From positions 10,570,288-10,634,287 of the forward strand of contig OZ038395.1 in assembly GCA_964036045.1 (NCBI GenBank): DNA of 64,000 nucleotides, given 5' to 3'. This document shows, piece after piece, positions 33,183-44,420 of this stretch. The translations under genes were made by a program, and so were the position numbers. Under the pieces are notes generated by a model. It was not told the DNA's origin, searched no databases, and saw only the letters and a list, made by a program, of their open reading frames with translations. This stretch comes from Eutreptiella sp. 'Long Island Sound 2002'. Lineage: Eukaryota; Euglenozoa; Euglenophyceae; Eutreptiales; Eutreptiaceae. Positions within the stretch are counted from its first letter, which is position 1. The number at the start of each line of letters is the position of its first letter.

Positions 33183-34034
33183 TCAGGACAGATGCATTAT
33201 TCCACGGACAGCACTGCTCAGCCAGCACAGTTTACCCAGGAGGCGTTCCATAACCTTTGAGGGCAGGCGCCCCCCGCCCACCCCCCGGATCCACGCCGTG
33301 AAGGCACCGACCAAGGCACCAACCGCATTGCTGATTGTCCCAGCCTTGGTGTCAATCTGCTTTCCAATAAAACTGAGTCTCTCAGTCGGATCCGGTTCGG
33401 ACTTTGCCCCCACAATAAAACCCGCACGTCTCAGCCTGCGAATGCAGTCCCTCACAGCCCCCCGCAGACGACTCTTGCTCCTGCACGACAGTAAAATGTC
33501 ATCCACGTACACCCAACCCCGCACACCACGTCTCGACAAGGCCCCCCGGATAACAGAGGATACCAGCTTTTGGCATATCACTGGGCTATAGGCCCATCCA
33601 AATGGCAGCCTCGCATACCGGAAACGCCTACCCGACCGCCCCCCCACCACAAAAACACTGCGCCAGGTGGGGGGGAGGCGGATGCTCCAGTAAGCATTCT
33701 GCAGGTCCAGCTTTGCCAGAAAAACACGGCACCTGCCCCCTCCCACACGCCGAGGGCGCGCACGTCCCATCCAGTGGCGCATGGCCTCCAGCCCTGGCAG
33801 TCGGAATTTCGGGGGCTTCTGGGGGTCGCTTGCGTTGACTCTCCGCGCATCAAGAATGGCTCGGCATTTAAGCGCATTCTTCCACGTAAGGAACATTTTT
33901 GCCGTCTCGGGGCGCTTTGTTCTGCGCAGTCCCTTAGTCTTGTAATATAACCCAACTTGGTCTTGGCTGAGGTCTATTCCTTGACCCTTGTTCCCATGGA
34001 CACTGAAGCACAGGCACTGATCCAAATACTCCAA
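33183..34034 (-). pseudogene. Orphan reverse-transcriptase fragment (retroelement relic)
   Basis: The 283-codon frame is bounded by a stop directly upstream, has no ATG, and ends just after the RT thumb region. RT blocks appear in order: RAILDARRVN (about residues 58-67), FLAKLDLQNAYWSIRLP (about 104-120, catalytic Asp in LDLQNAYW), LPFGWAYSPVICQKLV, and the YVDDILL active site (about 178-184), followed by LSFIGKQI. YVDD and the SPxxxQK pattern place it with LTR- or DIRS-type retroelements rather than LINEs. It is not closely similar to the element A/B RT. Protease, RNase H and integrase or recombinase are absent, so it is a truncated remnant. Confidence 0.75.
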
Positions 34035-34959
34035 AGCATTTTAGATCACGAGACGTGATCTACAAACATGCCTGTGCAAAACACAGCAAACTGTCCTAAA
34101 CATGCCGAAAAATTTACAAAACACTCAGAATATTATAAAACCTAGAAAAATTATAAAATCTGTAGATTTTACCTAAGTTTTCTTCATGTCAAGAATTTAA
34201 ATCTACGACAATAATCGCGATGCGCGGCTGCCATCTGGCATTTTCCGTCCGCGAATTTCGCGGGCCATTCAGCAGCCCACATTATAATAAAAATGCATAA
34301 TCTACAATAAATTTGGAAACAAAATAGATAAGAGTATCTTCTACATTTGTGGACCCATTACACTCCCCCACCAAGCTCAAACTCAGGGTCCAGAGCTGAG
34401 TTTGTTGCTGAAAAATATGAAAAATGGGGGCAAATGGGTAAGATACACCCAAAGCCAATCTGAGCTTTTTCAGCATAAACCTATACTGTACCTGTGACAT
34501 GGTATTTACTACAACAATTATATACAAAACAAAAACTTCTGCCACACCCCAGTGCCCTGAAATGGAAACCCACCAGGTGTCAGGGGCTTTTTGTTTTAAT
34601 GCACAAAAAAATCCCTGCTCAGGGGTTGGGAAAAAGCCTGCAGCAAAAGGCTATAAAAACCCCATTCCCTTTCTGGGAGGTGTGGTAACACACTCCCACC
34701 AAAACCTGTATATAATGAAAAAACAATCCTGCACATCTTTCTGAGCTTACCTGTAACTTGCAGTCATTTCTCATTATATAAAAACCAGCTCCAACAGCCC
34801 TAGTCAGTGCAAAAACCCAGCCAGAGTTTCGAAATGATTTTCAAAACCCAACTGCAATTTCTGCCTAGGGAGCCTGGCCCAGAGTACCCTGCCTAGGGGA
34901 GACCCCAAAAGGACAGAGACACACAGGCGCAAGGCACAGAGCATGGGCACAAAAATATC
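34035..34959. other. Unassigned AT-rich DNA that received element A
   Basis: Two TATAAAAACC sequences occur about 120 bp apart on the plus strand (34652 and 34776), and TGCCTAGGG is repeated at about 34861 and 34888. This may be promoter or LTR remains of another element. No coding frame. Confidence 0.35.
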
Positions 34960-34963
34960 GTAC
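34960..34963. repeat. Putative left target duplication of element A
   Basis: GTAC directly precedes the TGACGCG end of the element A LTR. Length is assumed from the 4-bp duplication of element B; the other copy lies outside the window. Confidence 0.35.
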
Positions 34964-37919
34964 TGACGCGTTCCCGTGGGGGGCCGGCCACGGGACGCTG
35001 CGGTGACACGCACAGGTGAGCAGGCAGGCAAGGCACTACGCTCACAAGGGCATCAAGACGCTCGTGTCATGTGACAAAGCGTTTCAGAATCCTTGCCACT
35101 CTGCAAAGAGGGAACGAAAGTATGTACAGCAACACATCAGGATATGTACACATGGGGTTAAGACTGGACTGGGGTAAGGGCATCACAGGACCATAGACAC
35201 TCAGTCCCAACCCATATCCCAATCCCAGGTCCGACCCTCTCAGTGGCTGATGGGGGCGGGGGCTCAAACACAACCCATGCCCTGCTCAGTCCGGACCCTG
35301 AAACCCTGCCAATAGGGGGGGTGTCCCGCCCAGCCACAGGCGAGTTCCTGCGAACCAAGGAGCTCCAAGGCCAACCGACAGTGGCTCCCTATGCTCCCTT
35401 AATGGCAGGTCCCAACTCCACTCTGAGCCAGAGATATGGCCCCGCCATTGTCACCCAGGAGTTGGTAGCTGAAAATGGGCTGTTTCAGCCCAAACTGCAA
35501 TTAACTCAAAATCCCCAAAATTGACCCCTCGTCCGGACCCGCCAGAGGTAGGGACGAGGCAACTGACCCTATGCCCTTCGAGTACGAACCCCCTGGAGCC
35601 CTCACCCAACCTGGTTCCCTCTGAGGTCCCGGCATCGGGGCAACACGGATGAGTCATGTGGGGTCATGATGCCAAAATCACCAAAATTGGCGTCATTCCC
35701 ACGCGTGGCTCGCCCGGCCAAGGTAAGGCCAATGGCTCACAGGGTAGGAGGCAGGACCTAGGACTTATATCTGAGTGTACAACTTGAATTTAGGTCCGGG
35801 CTCCCTATGGGCTTAGAGAAATGGGGCCGCCAATTGACCACACGGAAGGGGGAAATTGGGGTCCCAAAATTGGGTCATTTTGGCTGCTTGAAATGAGCCA
35901 AAATTCGGTGTGCTCCCAATAGTATATCTCCACGCCGGCTTGGAGATCGGATCCGCCATTCCATACGCGATCCACCGGGAGTCCTACAAAGACTCCCATG
36001 CCCTTGGCTCTCAAAGATCTCCATGCTGCTCGGCGTGGTGACGATCCCAATTGGGTCCACAAATGCAAAAATGGCAAAATTGCCCATACTCACTTTGGGC
36101 TAGCGCCTTAACGAAGGCGGCTCCGCCTCGCCCACGTGGCGTGTGGACCATGGGGACCATTACCCATAACACCCATGTCATATATGGTCCATTGGTCCAT
36201 GCGTCCGGCGTGCACGAGGGTTAGAACAAAGTGCACGGCGGGCAGCAAAAGTGGAAAATTGCTCAAAATGGCCAAAAATGCGCACACTCATGGTTGGGGC
36301 AAATGAGGCACATGCCCGACTTGGACCAGAGTGTGCCATAGGATTGGTATGAAGTCCTATGTGTCCAACATATCTTTTGGGCGTCGCCCAACTCCTCCGG
36401 TATTGGGAATGGCAGGGTCGCCAAGTGAGCCCATGATTTGGGATAGTCCCAAATCGCCAACATGGCGGCCACGGTGTGCCAAGCCTAAGAGGAGTTATTC
36501 GCCGGGTCCAAGATATGTTGGGCACCGAAGTATGTACCCTCATAACATACTTGGGTCATGATGTCAATTGAGCGCAACGCTGAGATACAAGGTCGCCACT
36601 TGACATCATGACGGGCCAAAAACGGCAAAATTGGCACAAAGACAAGCCAAAGTGCCTTGAAAGGCGCACAATTATATTATAATATCTTTGGCTTGGATCG
36701 TGCAATCAACTAATCCTTCTAAACACAATGACTTGACACCAATGACCTTCGATCCCACATATGTGCTCCACTTGGGGCGCCTTGAAAGGTTACGAGCGCT
36801 GCTTCCCAAGTGGGCACATGAAAATGTGGAAAATTGCAAAACACACACCTTGCTCCCAACGCATCGCTTCGGGATCACCACACAAGCTTCCCTTCACGAA
36901 GGTTAGGCTTGCAATTGACCGTAGGGAGTATGGAGAAGGGGTTTGCACAATATGAGGTCCATTGGCGGGCTTGGCTTGGAGTAATGGACCCGCCAAATGG
37001 GCACGCAACACAACACATGGCACATACCACATATTGCCGCAAAAGGTAGCTCCCACCACGATATGTCATGCCCCTCCAAGGGCATAACTTTGTGTCAATC
37101 GCTCATAGGAACTCAAGGAGAGTTCCTATGCAACACCAACACTTGCGCGCTACACTCGAAAGTTATCCTAACGCACGCAATGTCATGGCCAAAGAGTTAT
37201 AACGCAAACTCTACCCTCTTGACCATGATCCATTACACTAGTGCGCACGTGTGGAAACGCAAGGCATATAATGCTTCCTAAATTACGTCGGGAGTATTGT
37301 GAATACATCCCACGTTTCCTTTTCGTCATTCCTCGCAATCGGCACGAGATATGACCTTCACGAGTGGCCTCACGAATCAACTTTGTTTTGCCCATATCTT
37401 TAAGACAAATGGAGGGCAAGATAAAAGGAAGGTTGATTCGTGCATAGGGAAGCACGTAAGTCCACTCGAAAGAGGTCAAATCAAGTGCGGGGATGTCGAA
37501 GTCGAAAATCCGATTTCGACATCCTGAAAAATTCGGATTAAGGTTGCGAGTATTAATTATGAAAATTGCGGAAGCGTCCATGCAGTTCCTGAAGGCTTTG
37601 GAGCCTTCGTGACGGATTGCGTTAAAATTTCCATTATAAACAGTTAAACTGGCGGTTACGGTAAAGTCGCGATCCAACCGCCAGCAGTCAAAATAGTGAA
37701 TATCAGAACGGAAGCATAAAAATTGACGGAAACAATATGAAAATAAAACCCTGTTGATTCCTGATATTCTGATATACAAATCTCCGCTGGCGGTGCATCG
37801 GTTGCCGATGCGGGGCTTTACGGCACGGAACGGAGCATCAACGGGCGTCTTCCCTTCCGTGCATGGGGTTAGTGGACCGGAGACCGTAACCTGGCCATGG
37901 GGTTCTGGGTACCGCTTCA
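34964..37919 (-). repeat. 3' LTR of element A (2956 bp)
   Basis: It begins (minus strand) TGAAGCGG and ends CGCGTCA, the same termini as the element B LTRs. It keeps the 11-bp self-primer complement at 35076-35086, again 123 nt from the LTR end. Many substitutions and a longer insertion near 37830-37855 separate it from the B LTRs. Confidence 0.9.
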
Positions 37920-37930
37920 CCCCCCTCCTT
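37920..37930 (-). promoter_or_regulatory. Polypurine tract of element A
   Basis: On the minus strand AAGGAGGGGGG directly precedes the LTR start TGAAGCGG; identical to the tract of element B. It primes plus-strand DNA synthesis in LTR retrotransposons. Confidence 0.85.
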
Positions 37931-39404
37931 AGAGCAAACCCTGGGGGGGGCTCGATAATACCCAAGCATGGCAGCGGGTACCCAGGACCATATCCTGAAG
38001 GGGGGGGGTGTCACATCCTCACTTCAGTAAGTCACAGTAAGATAGGTATCCCACAGTGGGATAGGTATGATGCTGTGTAAGCTCGTAGCACGTGTATAGT
38101 ATCAAGTATCAAGTCCCGGGTCCTGGCGGCGATTGTTCGGCATCCAAAGGACCCGTTAACCCATACCAGGCGCACCGGGTGCCGGCTGCTACGGTCACCA
38201 CCACAGTGGCAGTGGCATACACGGCCAACATAGGCGACACACGACGACTGAGGTGGTCCCACAAGTCGAGAGCGACCACAAAGATCCATCAGGCTACCCC
38301 AAGCTTCCCAAGGCCCGCCGACTGGGGAGAGTCCCCACGGGTCCTTCCTCGGGCGCACCATGTCCATATCCATACGACGCGAGTCCAGAGTGCCATAGTC
38401 GAACTCCTTAAGAACCCCAAATCTTAAGGGAACTCCTCCTGAAGGGATCGGGCATCCAGGCCGTCTTTTCCCTCGCCCTACTGCCACGAAGGCCATACAT
38501 GAGGGAGTCCTCATGCAGTGTGGGCGGAGGCGTCGACTCCTCAAACTACCAGTTTCCCAGGCAGACTGACCGAGGTCAGGAGCACCGGAGGCCGCCATCC
38601 GAATGCAAGTGCGTCTGCGAATCGGTAGGCTCACACTGGGACTGACAGTGGCGGACCGCTGGGAGTGTAATCAGGCAACTGGGCTTCCCGCCTGGCGCCA
38701 TCAGGATCTCCACACATCACAGCGAATAGGGCAACACGGTATCACAAGCACTCAAACAGTAGAATCTGTAATCAAGTACTGGTCCAGGCTGGACCAGGCT
38801 GTAAGAACATGTACACGGCGACTCCAGGCGCCTCTGTATCCCGATTCGTGGTGAAAAACAGGCCATCCCTCAGCGATGGGCTGATGACACTTAACATACA
38901 GATGCACATATCCTGGAGGGCAGAAAAACAAGCAATAATCTGGGTAAATAGGCGTGTAAACACGCTCTGGACAGAGCGCCAAACCACGCCACGGTCAGGA
39001 TAAGGCAATGCAGGAGGGTGGACAGGAAAACGCCTGAGTTCAGGCCATATATAGTCTCGAGACACACGTTGACTGGTCTGGATTCCGCAAATGCCATGGG
39101 ACCAGACCACACACTCAAAAATCGCAATGCCGATGACAGCGGCATCCGTTGCGCAACGTCGTATGGGCTTCAAGGCCCTAAGAGCTCAGAAAAATGAAGG
39201 TCAGTCGCCCTACCTGGTTTCCCAAGGATTCAGCAGGGGGGTGAGTGACGAATAGAAGAAGAGAGGGGCCATCCTCCTCTGGATTCAGCAGGGGGGTATA
39301 TGGCCACTCTGTCACCGAAAGATGGAAGAGAGCAAGCAAGTAAGGGACGATTCGTCGGCCTCACAAGCGCTCAAAACGCATCAGGGGAGAGCTCAGGGCG
39401 CTGA
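37931..39404 (-). other. 3' untranslated region of element A
   Basis: About 1.5 kb between pol stop and polypurine tract, colinear with 47990-49470 in element B. Short frames only, not conserved as proteins between the copies. It contains GATAGGTATCCCACAGTGGG, a palindromic motif also kept in B, and no envelope-like frame. Confidence 0.6.
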
Positions 39405-42400
39405 TCAGGCACTCCTGGCTGCAATCGCCCGGGTGAGTGCTGCCAAGTCCGAAACGTGGATCTTGGTCTTGTGCTTGCGGATGTACTCCATGAAGGGAGT
39501 ATTGACCCGCGGCACGAACGAGGAGACGGGTTCCCAGGTGTCGTGGGACGGCCCATAGCCTCGCCAACGAACCTTGAACTCCAGACCTCCGGGTGCCGAG
39601 GCCTTCGGACGCTGAGCCAGGATCTTCTCGACAGTATAGTCGTCCTGCTCAGCATAGTCGTCGTCCGAATCGGCCTCATGTTTGGCGTAGTCCAGGGACA
39701 CATGTCGGCCACGGAGGTCGGGTTCCCGCACACGGAGTTGACTCTCGTGGCGCTCCCGGAACTGTCCGTGACCCACCTTGACGCGGTAGGTGTCCTCACC
39801 AATCCTGCGGACCACCTCGCCGGGTGTGAACCAGGTTTTGGTGCGGTGGGTGCCCATGGGGCGGGGTCTGATCACCCACACCGGGTCTCCCACCCTGAAC
39901 CTCTGCGCTGTCGAGCTCGGGGCGGACTTCTGACGCTCAGCATGCTCCTTCTCAAGCTGCTGGCGGATGTCCCGCGCCGTTTGCTCTTGCCGCGCGAAGA
40001 ACTCCTTGGCATCCATAGCCATGCCATCACCAGACAAGGGAAGTCCCCTACCCAGGGGGTCCCTGCCAAACAGAATCTGGTGAGGGGACAAACCGCCCGG
40101 AGTGGGGGTGTCATGATGGGCCTTCAGAGCAGGCCACATCTCCTCGAACCAGTTCCGCCGTGGATTGGTGATGTGGATCTTGCGCAGCTTCTCGAACAGC
40201 TGCCGTCCAGCCACTTCAGCACGGCCGTTAGACCGGCTGAGATAGGCAACGCTCTTGGCATGTCGTATTCCCATGAGGGAACACATAGCCTTGAACCAGC
40301 CACCAGTAAACTGGGGCCCTCGGTCACTGCAAATGGTGCGGGGGATGTCAAAGACGGTCAGCCAATGACGAATCATCATGACTGCCACTTCCTTGGCAAG
40401 CAACCCCTTTTTGCGAGCCGGAACGGCTACAACGTAGCCGCTGTGGCGGTCCACACAGAGAACCACACAGTCAAAGGTCTCCTCGCCAATGTGCACTTCG
40501 GGCATGGAGAAGACGTCCATGGCCACGCTCTCCATGGGCTGGTCAGGAAGCGGGGTCCATTGGGCTTCCCCCTTGACGTTCCGGTTATCGGGATTGCAGG
40601 CCTGACAGACCGAACAACCCTTCCTGACCTTCTTGATGGCGGTGTAGAGAACGATATGGTCGATCTCGAACCGACGCTGCATGTCAAGAGCTTGCTTCTT
40701 GACCCCTGGGTGCAGCATGTGGTGGTGCCAAGCCTCGCAAAGCTCGAGCACCCGGGACTCCGGTACTAGCAGCTTACCATTCCGGTAGAGCTTGCCATCT
40801 TCCTCGGTCAGCCCCTTTGGCCACTTCTGCCCGTCGTCAGGGTCGGTCACAGCCCTATACTCGGCCGCAAAGGCCTCAGACTTGGCGTAATCGTCGGTCC
40901 AGTCGTCCTGGAGACAAGACTCCGGGAAGAGGTGCTTGTCGGACTCCACTCCCACAGGGGGTGCCGGACCGGGCCTTCCGCCCGCGGCACCCACAGGGGC
41001 GAGTACACTGACCGCTCTGCTCACCCTCGACGCGAGGGGGGCATCTGCAGCCATGACGACGAAGCATTTAGCACCCTCCTCCTCCGTCTGGCGCTCCATT
41101 TCGATGATCCTCTTGGCTTCAGCGGTCTCAGCCTCATCGCCATGGGCAGAGATATCCTGCATGCCCTTGCTGGCGGGATAGGCCCACCTGCTGAGACAGT
41201 CCGCCACGGTGTTATCCTTTCCAGGAATATAAACAACCGTAAGGTCGAACTTGGCCAAGGTCTCGTGCCATTTTGCCCGTCGGGAGGCGGGACCTGAGGG
41301 GGTGTCCACGTGCTCCTTGTGCCACGACTGCAGACTCTGATGGTCGGTGCAGACGGTGACGGGATGGAGGGCTATGTACCCAGCCCATTTCCTGAGAGCC
41401 ATGACGATGGCATACGCCTCCTTTTCACGGGGCGTCCACGTCCGTCTCTGGCCTTCCGCCAGGACTCGGCTCCAGAAGGCCACGGGCACGTGCCTCCCGT
41501 CGTCAAGCACTTGCTCCAGCACAGCGCCAATGGCGTAGTCAGAAGCGTCGGTGCGCAGGACGAACCCTCGGTCGGGATCCACGAGGTGCAGACCCACTGC
41601 GGATAGCAGCGCCTGCTTCATCCCCTCAAAGGCACGGTCGGACTCTTCAGTCCAGACCAGAGCCTTCTTGGACCCCTTCTTGGTCTCCTCTCGGTTGCCC
41701 TTGAGCATGGTCGTCATGGGGGCTGCATACTCGGCATACATTTTGATATACCCCGAGTAGTAATTGCAGAACCCCAGATACGCCCGTAGCTCAGAGACCG
41801 TCTTGGGCTTTTCCCAGTGCTCAATCGCAGCCACCTTGCCAGGTATGGGCTTTCGCTGCCCGTTCCCGAAGACCACCTCGCTTACCGCAATGGTGGCCTT
41901 GTCACTGCTGCCCGGGAGTTTGTGCCGAACCAGAAGGTCCAGCACTCGAGTGACGTCCCTTTCATATGCCTCCAGGAGCTCCTCGTAGCTCATGCTGGGG
42001 TCCCCGGACGCGATGATCACGTCGTCCACGAAGGGGTCCGCACAGTCGCGCACCGGCTCAAGCAGGTTCTCCAGCATCCGCTGAAAAGCCGCATTGCCGT
42101 TGGTAACGCCCATGGGCATCACCTTGCACTGGAGAGGTCCAAGTGGGGTGCTCATGGCTGTGCAGGCACGGGACTCCTCGGCGAGAGGCATCTGATGATA
42201 ACCATGTTTCAGGTCAATCACCGTGAAGATCCTCCGCCGGTGTTGCTTTTGCAGCATGTCCTCAATGAGGGGCAGCGTATAGCTGTCGTGCTGCGTTTGG
42301 GCGTTCAGGCCGCGGTAGTCGACCACGAGCCGCCACTCACCTGCAACCTTCTTGGGGACGACGAAGCACGGAGAGGCCCATTCGGAGTGGCACGGCTCGA

Positions 42401-44414
42401 GCCAGCCTCTCTGGATGAAGTCACGGAGGATCTTCTCCATGGCCTCTTTCCTCTCGCCCCTCAGGGCAAACTCCCGGTGCCGGTACACACGGGGGTCCTG
42501 CTTCAGTCGTATGTTGGCCTCGCCATACGGTCCACGTACCGGTGGGGGGAACACAGGTTTTCCGCTGAAGAAGGTCTCGCCATACTTCTGCTTCAGCCTG
42601 GCCCTCAACGCCTGGATCTTGGGGCAGTCATCGGACTCCGCCTTGGCTTTTCCGGGCACTTGAACCACGGAGCTTACTTGAGGGGTAGCTACTCCGCTCG
42701 CTTTCGGCTCAGGTGGTCTTCCCAGGTGGCCCAAAGGGCCATCTCTGGTCTTGCCTCGGAACAGATCGCCGTAGGTGGGTGGGTTACCGCCAGGCGGCTC
42801 GTCTTGGCTGGACATGTGATCCAGCACCCTCTGCACGAAGGTGTTCCCGTCATAGGAACCAGAGACGATTGAGTCCACTTCCCACCAGGCTTTGTCCTGG
42901 CCTTTGCCCTCACGCTGGTTTCCCCAGTCGTGAAAGGGCTGATCCATATACCCCTGAACCAGATCCCACTCCTCTTCAGTGAGGGGGTCTTCGGAGTCCG
43001 ATTCTTCGATGTCAACAGGGGGAACCGCAAAGCATTGCCTCCAAGGCTCTGCTATGATACGGTTGACACACACGAAGTCCGTGGTGTCGGCCTGATCAAG
43101 GCCCCCATCCACATAGTGGAATTCCGTTGGCCATCTCTGGGGTGGCATGGGCTGTCCCTTAGCGTCCTGATAGACACTTTCTCCAGCCGGTAGGACGACC
43201 TTGTTTAAGGTCATGTTGGTCAATGAGGCTACCCAATGTCGGGTACTTTCCTCCTCGGTGCATCCCATAGGAACAACCAGCACTGCCTTGGAGCGGTCCT
43301 TGCGAATCTTCGCTATCGCTCTTGGAATGTCCCAACGGGGGCAATGGATCCACATCAGTCCCTGATGCGGACCCCAGTGCTTCTTCCACGCGGAGTCCTG
43401 GGCGCTCCAGTACTTCTCACACACCCGAAGATGGGCGGAGGTTCCTGAAGAGAACGCATCCAGGGCCAGATCTGACGCTCCCAGGTCCGCGACCACTCGG
43501 TTCGCCACTTCCGGCATCACGCCGTACTCCTGGTTTGCTGGCCCAGTGGGCTCAGTGTCCAGCGCGGCCACTTCGAGCTGATTGCGTTCGGGGTGGATCC
43601 ATTGGCATTCCACATGGTGCTCAGGCGACGAAAGCCACGAGAGCTGGTCGTCCTGGTACAGGGTCATGGAGGCCTGAGCCGGGAGGACGCCGGAGTCCGT
43701 CTCCATCATGAAGTCGTCCCCGACGATCATGTCCCAGTCCATCTCGGCCTCGTAGAAGCGACCGTGCAGGAGGATTTCCTTGCCGAGGTCTGGGCGGCTC
43801 AGCTCACGATGGTTCACGAACTGCAGCCCAATGGCCGCTTCCTTCGTGCCTCCCACCATGTACTGGCCGTTCGCCACCTTCAGCCTGACAGGTTTCCGAC
43901 TGTCAGTCAGACACTCTGGTGGAAGTAGGCCAGCCTTGACCAAGCTGACTTGAGCTCCCGTGTCGACCAACACGTCGAAAACCTTTTCCACTTCCCCGCA
44001 TAGGGCACGGACCTTAAGATGCAACTTAAGATGCTCGCGACCGACACGGCGCACGGCGTGCAAACTCAGGATCTCCGGCCGTTCCAGAAGCTCAACAAGC
44101 GACTGGTGCAGGTCGTGGACAATGGGCTCAGGCTGCCCATCTGCAGCATCCAGCTGCGGTCCGGGTGATCCTCCGATACTCTCGGAAAGATCGTGTAGTA
44201 CATCAAACACATTCTTGGTCGCGAAGGACGGACGGGTGCAAGGGTTCGTGCCTTCACTTGCCCTCACCCCGCCTCCGCGACTGGGCGCCGGACCGGGCCT
44301 TCCGCCCGCGGCAGTCCCCTTGTGCTTATCGACTCCCGACTGGGATGGTTCGGCGCTTCCCACGTCACCATCCTGCGACCGCCCTAGCTGGGGCCCTTGG
44401 CTGCAGGGGCTCCG
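39405..44414 (-). CDS. pol: Element A pol: protease, Dam-like segment, RT, RNase H, integrase, chromodomain
   Basis: The frame opens directly after the gag UAG (44415-44417) and runs about 1670 codons without ATG initiation, so it is presumably made as a Gag-Pol fusion by readthrough. Domain order matches element B: protease DTGAQVSLV, the Dam-like segment, RT with FVDDVI, RNase H (LRTDASDYAIG), zinc-binding and D,D35E integrase, and a C-terminal chromodomain. Relative to B it lacks five residues of the RT motif FAGHVVGNG, leaving FGNG (near 41866 on the plus strand), a 15-bp deletion. This removes the FLGH-like block that follows the RT active site, so the enzyme is probably impaired although the frame is open. 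Single replacements such as PLQC for PLQW also occur. Confidence 0.9.
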   Translation of the reverse strand, partial: RSPCSQGPQLGRSQDGDVGSAEPSQSGVDKHKGTAAGGRPGPAPSRGGGVRASEGTNPCTRPSFATKNVFDVLHDLSESIGGSPGPQLDAADGQPEPIVHDLHQSLVELLERPEILSLHAVRRVGREHLKLHLKVRALCGEVEKVFDVLVDTGAQVSLVKAGLLPPECLTDSRKPVRLKVANGQYMVGGTKEAAIGLQFVNHRELSRPDLGKEILLHGRFYEAEMDWDMIVGDDFMMETDSGVLPAQASMTLYQDDQLSWLSSPEHHVECQWIHPERNQLEVAALDTEPTGPANQEYGVMPEVANRVVADLGASDLALDAFSSGTSAHLRVCEKYWSAQDSAWKKHWGPHQGLMWIHCPRWDIPRAIAKIRKDRSKAVLVVPMGCTEEESTRHWVASLTNMTLNKVVLPAGESVYQDAKGQPMPPQRWPTEFHYVDGGLDQADTTDFVCVNRIIAEPWRQCFAVPPVDIEESDSEDPLTEEEWDLVQGYMDQPFHDWGNQREGKGQDKAWWEVDSIVSGSYDGNTFVQRVLDHMSSQDEPPGGNPPTYGDLFRGKTRDGPLGHLGRPPEPKASGVATPQVSSVVQVPGKAKAESDDCPKIQALRARLKQKYGETFFSGKPVFPPPVRGPYGEANIRLKQDPRVYRHREFALRGERKEAMEKILRDFIQRGWLEPCHSEWASPCFVVPKKVAGEWRLVVDYRGLNAQTQHDSYTLPLIEDMLQKQHRRRIFTVIDLKHGYHQMPLAEESRACTAMSTPLGPLQCKVMPMGVTNGNAAFQRMLENLLEPVRDCADPFVDDVIIASGDPSMSYEELLEAYERDVTRVLDLLVRHKLPGSSDKATIAVSEVVFGNGQRKPIPGKVAAIEHWEKPKTVSELRAYLGFCNYYSGYIKMYAEYAAPMTTMLKGNREETKKGSKKALVWTEESDRAFEGMKQALLSAVGLHLVDPDRGFVLRTDASDYAIGAVLEQVLDDGRHVPVAFWSRVLAEGQRRTWTPREKEAYAIVMALRKWAGYIALHPVTVCTDHQSLQSWHKEHVDTPSGPASRRAKWHETLAKFDLTVVYIPGKDNTVADCLSRWAYPASKGMQDISAHGDEAETAEAKRIIEMERQTEEEGAKCFVVMAADAPLASRVSRAVSVLAPVGAAGGRPGPAPPVGVESDKHLFPESCLQDDWTDDYAKSEAFAAEYRAVTDPDDGQKWPKGLTEEDGKLYRNGKLLVPESRVLELCEAWHHHMLHPGVKKQALDMQRRFEIDHIVLYTAIKKVRKGCSVCQACNPDNRNVKGEAQWTPLPDQPMESVAMDVFSMPEVHIGEETFDCVVLCVDRHSGYVVAVPARKKGLLAKEVAVMMIRHWLTVFDIPRTICSDRGPQFTGGWFKAMCSLMGIRHAKSVAYLSRSNGRAEVAGRQLFEKLRKIHITNPRRNWFEEMWPALKAHHDTPTPGGLSPHQILFGRDPLGRGLPLSGDGMAMDAKEFFARQEQTARDIRQQLEKEHAERQKSAPSSTAQRFRVGDPVWVIRPRPMGTHRTKTWFTPGEVVRRIGEDTYRVKVGHGQFRERHESQLRVREPDLRGRHVSLDYAKHEADSDDDYAEQDDYTVEKILAQRPKASAPGGLEFKVRWRGYGPSHDTWEPVSSFVPRVNTPFMEYIRKHKTKIHVSDLAALTRAIAARSA

Positions 44415-44420
44415 CTAGGG
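44382..44420 (-). promoter_or_regulatory. Element A gag stop readthrough context
   Basis: UAG followed by CGG, inside a CCCUAGC/GCUAGGG stem, as in element B at 54460-54498. Confidence 0.45.

Noticed and set aside
37183-37965. 260-codon minus frame inside LTR A (similar 234-codon frames at 47253-47957 and 61495-62199)
   Set aside because: It lies in U3, runs off the LTR edge and changes length and reading between copies; no domain. More likely regulatory DNA that happens to be open.
39456-40769. 437-codon plus-strand frame, and its counterpart at 49609-50835, opposite pol
   Set aside because: Antisense shadows of GC-rich pol coding sequence. Minus-strand domains are unmistakable, and the plus-strand translations have none.
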